Part shown: positions 1 through 7,616 of the stretch, piece after piece
How positions within the stretch are numbered: position 1 is the first letter of the stretch
Layout: the number at the start of each line of letters is the position of its first letter
NCBI RefSeq assembly: GCF_000760695.4
Contig: NZ_JHEG04000001.1
Location: 131,001 to 195,000 of the forward strand
From: Tolypothrix bouteillei VB521301
GTDB lineage: Bacteria > Cyanobacteriota > Cyanobacteriia > Cyanobacteriales > Nostocaceae
Length of the DNA stretch: 64,000 nucleotides
Reading direction: 5' to 3'
The notes under the pieces: model-generated
What the model saw: only the letters and a program-made list of their open reading frames with translations
What the model was told of the DNA's origin: nothing
Databases searched by the model: none
Position numbers and translations under genes: made by a program

Positions 1-1807
1 CAGAGCCATTGTAAGCAGAGTTCAGAGTAATATTGTTACCAGATGTTTTGGATGTGATTTCTGCACTTACAAAAGTTAACTGCGCTGGTAATGAGTCACT
101 AATGACAAAATTCGTCGCGTTGCTCTTACCCGGATCGAGATTAGAATAAGTAATAGTATATTGGATGCGATCGCCCACCGTAACAGTTCCACTTGCATCC
201 GTGTCAGTTAAAAAGCGTACAGATTTTGTACCCTGTACGTTTGCCTGATTTGTATCTGTAATAATTATATCCGCAAGCACGGCTTCGCCGGGGTAGTAAG
301 TCCAAGTATCTATTCCTTTAAAGTCTCCGTAATTCCCACTAAACTCGTGTTGTCCTGAGGTGCTATCAATCCCAACAGCAGCATTTCGGGGATTGGTTGG
401 GTTTCCAGGACTGCTCAAGTCAATGGCAGTTCCATTTTTAGTTTTATAGTCGTCATCATTATAATAAACCGTAAATTTATTAATTCCAGGCGGAAACGGA
501 CCGGGAGCATTCGTCATTTCAATGACAAATCCGCTAGGGTTGTTTTCAGCATCTAACATGGGGAAGTGGTACTCTCCCGCACGCAGCCTAATTCTGGCAT
601 GATAGGGAGCATTTTGAGGAAGGGGAAGCAAGTTGTTCCCTTGTGCATCCTTACCATCCCAGGGGACAACATTTCTACCGGAAAGAGATACGTTCTGTAA
701 AACCCTATCTACACTGGGGTCATAAATATTGTCATTATTCGTATCAATAATAATATCGTAACTCCCCGAAATACTCGAATCAAAGCTAAAGTGACCTCCC
801 GCCCCAACAAAAGTTTGATTTCCACTCGCTCCATTCTTACCAGTAAATTTAAAGTTAGCTGGTTTTGGAGGGATTAATGGTGAAATAGGAATACCAAGCG
901 CTCCAAGAGCGAGCGTGTCAGGTTTATTGATAAAGACTAAATGAGTAATATCAGTTGGGGTATCAGGTACATCCGGGCGCTGTACTTGTACGTTTCCTAA
1001 AAAGGGGTCTAGAGTGTTGTTGTTTTGAGCGGCGCGTGCAGAACGATAAAGCGTACTGCTATCCGTGCGGTCAATATACCCACGACTGTTTGCAAAGAAA
1101 ATAAAGCCAAACGGATCTACCCCATTCATTGCAGTTCGGTAGAGGTAGCCATCTTTTGTTTGAATGAAGAAGTCAGAGTTGAGAGACAAACCAGTTGTCC
1201 CAAGGTTAAAAGCAAGGTAATTGGTAAAAACTCGCCCTAGTTGCGCGTTTCCTGAAGAATCTCTCACTGTGATATCCCAAGCAGCGACAGATGATACTTG
1301 AGTTGCATCTGTGGGAAAATTCGCGTTTGTTGCTTTGGACGGAGGATTTTTTTGACTGTCTCCCAACCCTGGTGCATGAAACTCGACTTCATACACTCCT
1401 GTTTCCGTAGCTTTAAAGCTACATGGAGTATAACCTCCCGTGTTTGGTAACGGTCCTGCTTGCTCTTTTGCTAACGTATCTATAAAGCCAAAACCCGTAC
1501 TGAGTACATCACAAGATCCGTTTTGTCCTCCCGAAGGGCTGCGATAGACAATATCTTGACCGTTAAACGATGGATCGCTTTCATACACGCTAGAACCCAG
1601 GTTAACAGTCTCCCCAGCTCGAACGTAAACTTTCAGCAAGGTGATACGCTTAATATTTGCAGTTGATAAATTTGGGGACCATTCCAAATAAGGTCTGTGT
1701 CCGCCTCCGGAGATTAAGTCTTTGGAACCTTCGGCTTGGGCTGGTTGTATCCCAGAGCACAAGGCATACAATAATGAAAATGAAAATAAAAGCGATAATT
1801 TCTTCAT
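1..1807 (-). CDS. Exported DUF11-repeat protein, C-terminus beyond the window
   Basis: Partial gene of which about 602 codons are present; its 3' end lies beyond base 1. It opens with a signal peptide (MKKLSLLFSFSLLYAL, cleavage near AQA-EG). The leftmost part reads as a DUF11-type beta-sandwich: a 'VGDRIQYTITYSN' strand followed by 'NFVISDSLPAQLTFV', the usual 'nonconjugated-repeat' pattern of cell-surface proteins. Its ATG (1807-1805) overlaps the TGA of the upstream beta-barrel gene (1806-1804), so translation is probably coupled. It is the last visible gene of a five-gene operon of exported proteins. A structural or adhesive surface role is inferred from the family; no enzyme motif was seen. 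Confidence 0.85.
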   Translation of the reverse strand, partial: MKKLSLLFSFSLLYALCSGIQPAQAEGSKDLISGGGHRPYLEWSPNLSTANIKRITLLKVYVRAGETVNLGSSVYESDPSFNGQDIVYRSPSGGQNGSCDVLSTGFGFIDTLAKEQAGPLPNTGGYTPCSFKATETGVYEVEFHAPGLGDSQKNPPSKATNANFPTDATQVSSVAAWDITVRDSSGNAQLGRVFTNYLAFNLGTTGLSLNSDFFIQTKDGYLYRTAMNGVDPFGFIFFANSRGYIDRTDSSTLYRSARAAQNNNTLDPFLGNVQVQRPDVPDTPTDITHLVFINKPDTLALGALGIPISPLIPPKPANFKFTGKNGASGNQTFVGAGGHFSFDSSISGSYDIIIDTNNDNIYDPSVDRVLQNVSLSGRNVVPWDGKDAQGNNLLPLPQNAPYHARIRLRAGEYHFPMLDAENNPSGFVIEMTNAPGPFPPGINKFTVYYNDDDYKTKNGTAIDLSSPGNPTNPRNAAVGIDSTSGQHEFSGNYGDFKGIDTWTYYPGEAVLADIIITDTNQANVQGTKSVRFLTDTDASGTVTVGDRIQYTITYSNLDPGKSNATNFVISDSLPAQLTFVSAEITSKTSGNNITLNSAYNGS

Positions 1808-4800
1808 ATTTTTCTCCCCACCATTTCCGCCTTTGCTTTCTTCAGCTTGTCCGCAACGGTTTGCATTGTTCCCGCTTTCGCTTGCTTCAGCTTGTTAACA
1901 ACTGTTTGCACCGTAGATTCTTTGTCTTGGGGAGGTGGAACTTTTTGCAAGCCAAATCCATCAAAGAGTTCGTTTAACTTCAGAGTTAAACCCAAATAAG
2001 GACCTCCTGCACTTCGAGTTCCAGAAAAATCGCGGTCATCAATATTACCAAATACGTAACCTGCAGACAACCGCAGGTTGGGGGTCAGGTAATAGCCTGT
2101 TTCTATCACAAAGCCCGTTTCCGTGTAACCGTTTTGATGAATCCAACGAGTCTCTCCTACCAAGTCCATACTATAGCCCAAACGGTAAGTAGCCCGCACC
2201 TGCGCTAGATTTGTTGTAGTCGTTCCAATCAAATCCTGCGCTAAGTAAGAAGTACTGTTGCGAAGAGCATACTTTCCGTAAAATTCCCATCTCCAGTTGG
2301 GTGCATAGATAGCTTCTGCTGCAAAGGTATGGTCTTCCGCTCCCGTACCGCTTCCTAAAAGAATGGAGTCGGGAATTGTTGATGGATTTTTACGATATTC
2401 GTAACGCAACAAAGCATTAAACTTGTCATTGTTGGGGTCGCGATAAGCTAAACCAAGTCTTAGATTGGCTGTATCTCCCAACCCTACCAATTTTTGGTTG
2501 GCAGAATTTGCTTGTTGATAGCGCAGGAGTGCTGTCAGGGCGGGGGAAAGCTTACCTGCAGCAGCGGCGGAAATGACGGTGTTGGAACCGCTAGAGGAGG
2601 TGCGGTGTTCGTACCGGGCGCTTGCTTGGAATTTGGGATTGTCAGTATATTCCAAACCGACACTGTAGCTATCGCCGCTTAACAGCCCCAATGCAGATGC
2701 ACTTTGACCGACTGCGAAGGGTTGAGCGTACTGCACTCCCGCTCCGTTACGACCAAAGAAATCACCAAAAACGTGTTCGTAAGCAAGGTTCAACCGCAAT
2801 CCTGGGGAAATTGTCCAGAGATGGTTTAATCCGATCGCACCTTGCATGGTCACTTCATTAGCGCCACCTAAAATGGAGTAACGTCCTGTTAGAGTAGTAT
2901 CTTTCCCCAGTTTGTGTTCGCCATTAATACTCAAGTTTGTAATGGAGTTATCTTCAAACTGACCGCGAGTGTAAAACTGTTGGGTTAAACTGACATTCAC
3001 TCCCGGAGTGACAGCCCAATTTAATCCCAAGATAGTCCGGTCTGGATAAACAGTATCCGTGTCTGAGGATAAAGTCAGTTCGTTCTGGGCTAAGAAGGTG
3101 AGGTTTTTTGCTAGGGGTAAAGTCAGACGCGATCGCAACTGGTCGGATTTGGTATTCTGATTGTCAGCAGCCATGCGGTCTTTGCGATCGCGATGCAACC
3201 AATCCATATCAACAGTTGCTTTACCTATCCTTTGCTGAATCCCCGCAGAAATGGTTGTGAGGGAGTTATCTACTTTACTCCCCGGAATGGCGTCAGTTCT
3301 TGGGGAGAAAAGTTCCTCGAAAGTATCTAGAGGTTGAGGAGCAATCCCAAAGTTATCTTCATGGTCGTACTGTACCCGCAAATTGGTACTTTGAGAAACC
3401 TGGCTTGTCAGTTGTGCGCCATACCGAGTTTGACCGGGAACAAAGCTGGTGGTTGCGTTGTTGGCAAATCCCGCATCAGCAAAACGATAATAAGCACGTC
3501 CAAACAGACCCCTGGTAATTTGTCCTTGAGCTTCCACCCGTGCTGCAGAACCGCTGACTTCGCTTGCAATATCTGTATCGTTGCTAGAACGAGCGTATTC
3601 TGCAATCAATTTGCCTTTACTACCCAGGGAAATTTGTGCATCTGCGCCGTAAAGTTCAAAATTTCGACTTCCCTGATTTTCCCGGATATAGCTTGTTCCT
3701 ACCCAACTTTCCCGATTGATTTCGCGAGACAAGTTATATTGCAAGCGACCTGCATAGATGTTGCTTTTGCTGTTTTGGCTGTCATATTGATAGGTAGCAA
3801 CAATCCGGCGGACAAGAACTTGTCCGGTGTTGTCTACATCTGTACGCAGGACGGGTTGGCGGAATAATAATGTCCCTCGATCGTAATCAATTTCGTAGTC
3901 GGGACCTCTGGAAAGCTGTTTGCGTTCCAATACAGTACCGGGACGGTTAAGTTCTTCCAACTCAATAAAGACGTTTTCGCTACCTGGAACGAGCAATCTT
4001 CTAGACAAGAAGTAATAACCGCTAGTTCCGTCAGGCGGTAGGGTATCCCGTTGGAATCCTTCAACGTTATTTCCGTAAAAACCCGTAACTTGAAGATTAC
4101 CTATGTTGTAATTTGCTTTAAAACCGTGAAGCTGACGTGTTGTCGCCGTAAATTGCTGGGAAGAACGCGCAAATTCCTCTGTGTTGTAGTCACCCCACAT
4201 GGCATAGTCGGGGCTGGCTTTGGGGATGCGTGGCGATCGCTCCAACCGCACGTAAACGCTATCAATCGAAGGCGTCAAGACCTCAACTTGAGAACTATCA
4301 CCGTAAACTGGATAGGCTTGCTCGCTAAATTGATAGGAGCGAAACAGACGGTTGTCGCAGTTACAATCTTCATTGAGAGCGCGATCGCTATTATAAGCAC
4401 CAGTAAACAACCATTCCCCGATTGCTCCAGTTGCAAACACCGCAGAACGGACGTTTAATTGAGTGCTGTTGTCTTTACCGGGAGGTAGAAAGTCGCGGAA
4501 CCTACCGTAATAATCCGTACCCCTTGCACCCAAGCGTACATCCACAACCCCAGTGGCAATACTCGGACGCAGCGCAGTCTCAAATTGCAACTGGGTATAT
4601 GCTTCTAACTCCCCAGCTTTCGCAACAATTTGTACTGTCTGCGCCTTCAATCCCGATTTTAGCTTTGCTGTAAATTCCCCTCCTCGTGCTTGTACCTGAA
4701 ATCCCGGTTGGTCGGGCTTACTGTCAGCACCGATAAACTCACCAACTGTTGATACTAGAGTAACAACAGCATCGCGGTTTGAGAGATTCCCATTGGCATC

Positions 4801-5325
4801 TAGCAATCGACCCCGGATGGTAGCCGTGGAACGTCCATCCGCAGGAATCCGCGATTCTACTGTATCTAATTTTATCTGAGTTGGCGCTCCCTTAACTTGT
4901 ACTTCTATTGTTGCTGTGGAGTCTTGAGCACCAAGAGCAGTTGCGGTGATGGTATTTCGCCCTTCTTTTAAAGAAATACCGTACCATGTTTGTGTCACCA
5001 AATTAGTCGTTGGATCGGTTTCTGTACGACCTACCAAAGAAGGGTCTACTATCTCACCATTCACGCGCAGTTCCACCGTCGCATCTACAGAAAACTGCAA
5101 AACAATTGTTGTCGCCGGGACATCTATGACCGCATCGGGAGTGGGCGTGAGGATTTTGATTGAGGATAAGGGGGAGGAGGGGAGGGGGAGAGGGGGAGAG
5201 GGGGGGAGGGGAGGAGGAGGAGAAGTTTGTGCTTTAACAATAACAGGACAGAAAACAAGACTTGCTCCTGCTACAACACCCATTAATTTTAAATTGAGAA
5301 CATTTACATAACGCAGTCTTTTCAT
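1804..5325 (-). CDS. Outer-membrane beta-barrel protein with N-terminal Ig-like domains
   Basis: 1173 aa. A signal peptide (residues 1-33, ending VKAQ) is followed by a Pro/Ser linker (about 34-53), and then by two Ig/invasin-like sandwiches (about 55-250, with the Big-1-like phrase PADGRSTATIRGRL). From about 260 to 1110 there are alternating amphipathic aromatic strands typical of a large outer-membrane barrel, including the phrase GPDYEIDYDRGTLLF. The C-terminus carries two copies of a Lys/Ala-rich helix (QTVVNKLKQAKAG and QTVADKLKKAKAE), unusual after a barrel. Both ends overlap neighbouring genes by four bases (ATGA), so the operon is tightly coupled. It may anchor or export the DUF11 partners; that is inference. 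The exact family is not recognised. Confidence 0.8.
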   Translation of the reverse strand: MKRLRYVNVLNLKLMGVVAGASLVFCPVIVKAQTSPPPPLPPSPPLPLPSSPLSSIKILTPTPDAVIDVPATTIVLQFSVDATVELRVNGEIVDPSLVGRTETDPTTNLVTQTWYGISLKEGRNTITATALGAQDSTATIEVQVKGAPTQIKLDTVESRIPADGRSTATIRGRLLDANGNLSNRDAVVTLVSTVGEFIGADSKPDQPGFQVQARGGEFTAKLKSGLKAQTVQIVAKAGELEAYTQLQFETALRPSIATGVVDVRLGARGTDYYGRFRDFLPPGKDNSTQLNVRSAVFATGAIGEWLFTGAYNSDRALNEDCNCDNRLFRSYQFSEQAYPVYGDSSQVEVLTPSIDSVYVRLERSPRIPKASPDYAMWGDYNTEEFARSSQQFTATTRQLHGFKANYNIGNLQVTGFYGNNVEGFQRDTLPPDGTSGYYFLSRRLLVPGSENVFIELEELNRPGTVLERKQLSRGPDYEIDYDRGTLLFRQPVLRTDVDNTGQVLVRRIVATYQYDSQNSKSNIYAGRLQYNLSREINRESWVGTSYIRENQGSRNFELYGADAQISLGSKGKLIAEYARSSNDTDIASEVSGSAARVEAQGQITRGLFGRAYYRFADAGFANNATTSFVPGQTRYGAQLTSQVSQSTNLRVQYDHEDNFGIAPQPLDTFEELFSPRTDAIPGSKVDNSLTTISAGIQQRIGKATVDMDWLHRDRKDRMAADNQNTKSDQLRSRLTLPLAKNLTFLAQNELTLSSDTDTVYPDRTILGLNWAVTPGVNVSLTQQFYTRGQFEDNSITNLSINGEHKLGKDTTLTGRYSILGGANEVTMQGAIGLNHLWTISPGLRLNLAYEHVFGDFFGRNGAGVQYAQPFAVGQSASALGLLSGDSYSVGLEYTDNPKFQASARYEHRTSSSGSNTVISAAAAGKLSPALTALLRYQQANSANQKLVGLGDTANLRLGLAYRDPNNDKFNALLRYEYRKNPSTIPDSILLGSGTGAEDHTFAAEAIYAPNWRWEFYGKYALRNSTSYLAQDLIGTTTTNLAQVRATYRLGYSMDLVGETRWIHQNGYTETGFVIETGYYLTPNLRLSAGYVFGNIDDRDFSGTRSAGGPYLGLTLKLNELFDGFGLQKVPPPQDKESTVQTVVNKLKQAKAGTMQTVADKLKKAKAEMVGRKI

Positions 5326-6896
5326 TTTTTGACCTCCTCATGGAAGGCTGGAGTGACTGCGAAATTCATTCGTACCATTCCACCTGGTTCTAAACGCACC
5401 AGGCGAGATTGGCTGTTACGTTCGCGGAAGTAAAGATTGGGGGCTAAGGTGTAACCAGAAAGGCTGCTGAGGTCTAGGACTCCAGTATGATTTCCCGGTA
5501 GGACATTCGCAACAGAAAATAAACCATTAATATCCGTAGTTATACGGTTGCCATCTTCTAGGAAAATAACCGCATTGGGAATTCCTGGTTCTCCTGTTTG
5601 CTGTTCGCCATCAAAGTTTTTATCGACAAAGACTCGACCTATAATAGTGCCGCAGTCAGACACGATTCCAGGTCTTACTTTTAATTGATGGGTTGCAGGA
5701 CCGTCTTTAACCGCAAAATTGTTATCAACTCGTTGGGCGTTTACGATGGCTGAATTTCGACCCGAACCGCGTACAGAATCGGGTGAGAGTTGAGCCGCAT
5801 AGGCAATATTGAGCACTTTACCTGGAGGGATGGAAACTGAAGTTCGCAAGATAACCGTTGCGCCTTGTCCTTCTACTGTCACCGTCACTGCTTGACCGTC
5901 AAACTCACCTCGCACCGACTTGGAAACAAAGGCAAATCCCAGGGGCAAGGTATCGGTAAGCACCAAGTTATTGAGGGCAGCATCGCTCTTGTTCTTGACA
6001 GACAAGCGATAAATGACTGTATCTCCGGGTTCTGCTGTTGCGCGATCGCCTGTTTTAATAATTTGTACTTGTTGTGTTTGACACATTCCTACATCAAACT
6101 CAAAAGCAAATAAATTGAGCCCTACAAGTTCGGCGTTAGGAACCAAAACCACAGTTCCTTGATAACTGGTTTCTCCCGTGATACTGATAGGTTGACCGTC
6201 TAAGGAAGTTGCAAGATAGCGAACAACGTTATTTTGGGTACTATCAGCACTCTCAAGAATGGAAATTTTGATGCGCCGTTGGGAATAGATAGAATTTTGT
6301 GGGGGATTGACGACTAAAATATAGCTTTTCCCCGGAGTGACTTGACCCTTGCTGGGATCTAATAAAAAGTTATATTGTCCTTCGGAAGAATTCGTAAGTA
6401 TAAAGGGATTGCTGTTGGTGGTATTTGGTTGTACCCCTCTGGCAATTCCATTGTTGGGAAGATCGGGTAATTCTGTGGGAGTCAGAGAAACTAATCTTCC
6501 CAATTCTGTTCCTGTTGGATCGTTGGGATTTGTTTCGTACAAACCAACGGAAAAACCGTTGTAATCAGAAAGTGGCTGTCCGCTACAGCCTAAAATTCGC
6601 CCTTGGGGGTCAATTAATTGAGTTGGTTTAATATCAATTTGGCTGGAAATACCTTGAAATTGAAAGTTAGTATTAGAATCTGTATAAGTATATGTAGCTT
6701 GGTTAATAAGGTTTGGACCTGAGATTTGGTTCCTTGCTTGGGCAAGTGCAGATATAGGAGTACAGAATAAGTAGGCGATTGGAACTGCGATCGAGAACCA
6801 TCCCAACCAGTGTTTCTGAGAATTTATATAGTGTTGCAAACTGTCATTAGTTGTAGAGATACGCCGGGACGCATCCGTACATTTCTCGTCGCTCAT
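5322..6896 (-). CDS. Exported DUF11 and SdrD-B-like repeat protein
   Basis: 524 aa. The N-terminus has a long polar stretch before the hydrophobic signal (WLGWFSIAVPIAYLF, cleavage near ALAQA). Residues about 290-400 form a DUF11 repeat (GDTVIYRLSVKNKSDAALNN, TDTLPLGFAFV). Residues about 415-500 resemble an SdrD-B or carboxypeptidase-regulatory-like fold (IGRVFVDKNFDGEQQTGEPG, then GNRITTDINGLFSV). It lies between a small DUF11 protein and the barrel gene and overlaps the latter by four bases. The role is inferred to be an extracellular structural or adhesive subunit. An internal start nearer the hydrophobic segment is possible. Confidence 0.82.
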   Translation of the reverse strand: MSDEKCTDASRRISTTNDSLQHYINSQKHWLGWFSIAVPIAYLFCTPISALAQARNQISGPNLINQATYTYTDSNTNFQFQGISSQIDIKPTQLIDPQGRILGCSGQPLSDYNGFSVGLYETNPNDPTGTELGRLVSLTPTELPDLPNNGIARGVQPNTTNSNPFILTNSSEGQYNFLLDPSKGQVTPGKSYILVVNPPQNSIYSQRRIKISILESADSTQNNVVRYLATSLDGQPISITGETSYQGTVVLVPNAELVGLNLFAFEFDVGMCQTQQVQIIKTGDRATAEPGDTVIYRLSVKNKSDAALNNLVLTDTLPLGFAFVSKSVRGEFDGQAVTVTVEGQGATVILRTSVSIPPGKVLNIAYAAQLSPDSVRGSGRNSAIVNAQRVDNNFAVKDGPATHQLKVRPGIVSDCGTIIGRVFVDKNFDGEQQTGEPGIPNAVIFLEDGNRITTDINGLFSVANVLPGNHTGVLDLSSLSGYTLAPNLYFRERNSQSRLVRLEPGGMVRMNFAVTPAFHEEVKK

Positions 6897-6924
6897 TGGT
6901 TTTCATCCAAAATCCAAAATTATC

Positions 6925-7479
6925 TCAACGAACTTTGACTTGATAAATTCCCTTTACACTTCCCTTGGTGGGAATGGATGACCCAAATTTCCAGCGAATG
7001 TGGGTATACATTGTAACGGGTGCGGGTTTTGTTTCGGTTTTGCCATCAGCAAGCGTAACTTTGACGCTTGGCTTTTCTACAAAACTGCGTCCCCCGTCAA
7101 TGCTGTAAGTAATTTTTGTCTCATTATTAGCAGTGCTAGTAGCAGAATTCAGTACATACACGGTTCCCAAGGGAATAGGTTGATTGATGATAAGATTTTT
7201 GACATTGTTGTTACTGTTGTTATCAGCCGTCACCGTATAGCGCAAGATATTTCCTGGTTCTACCAAAGCCTTCCCTTGTAAAGGTTCCCAACTTAAAGTT
7301 TGCTTACCCTGTACTTGCTGAACAACTCTCTTTTCTGCATCCAAGCGCAACTGCACTTGTCCCTTTGTTTGCGTGTTTTGGGCTGTGGCTGTTTCCAACC
7401 CATAATTGGTTTGATATAGAACAGGAAAAGTCGCTACAAATGCGATCGCTCCTACAGTTGCTAGTACAAAACGCTTCAT
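6925..7479 (-). CDS. Small exported single-DUF11 protein
   Basis: 184 aa with a signal peptide (MKRFVLATVGAIAFVATF, cleavage near ATAQ) and a single DUF11-like sandwich (EPGNILRYTVTADNNSNNN followed by NQPIPLGTVYV and ITYSIDGGRSF). It is far smaller than its neighbours and looks like a one-domain subunit of the same surface system. It lies 28 bases upstream of the 524-aa gene on the same strand, which fits operon membership. An AG-rich Shine-Dalgarno-like stretch precedes the ATG. Confidence 0.82.
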   Translation of the reverse strand: MKRFVLATVGAIAFVATFPVLYQTNYGLETATAQNTQTKGQVQLRLDAEKRVVQQVQGKQTLSWEPLQGKALVEPGNILRYTVTADNNSNNNVKNLIINQPIPLGTVYVLNSATSTANNETKITYSIDGGRSFVEKPSVKVTLADGKTETKPAPVTMYTHIRWKFGSSIPTKGSVKGIYQVKVR

Positions 7480-7503
7480 CTTAGAATCTCCTTTGTTTTA
7501 GTG

Positions 7504-7560
7504 CTTGTTCCGAGGCTCTGCCTGGGAATACTAGTGCAGGGGCTGCGCCTCAAGTTATGT
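7504..7560. repeat. Dispersed GC-rich hairpin repeat, copy 1
   Basis: This copy is a diverged form of TTCCCAGGCTCCGCCTGGGAA followed by a second 'aggggctgcgcctc' hairpin. Better copies of the same unit lie near 41220 and 48533. It sits in the gap between the 184-aa and 852-aa genes of the DUF11 operon. Confidence 0.6.
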
Positions 7561-7616
7561 TGGTACGAGAGGTAGAGCCTTGGAACATTCACCCTATCTC
7601 CCCTACTCCCCACTCC

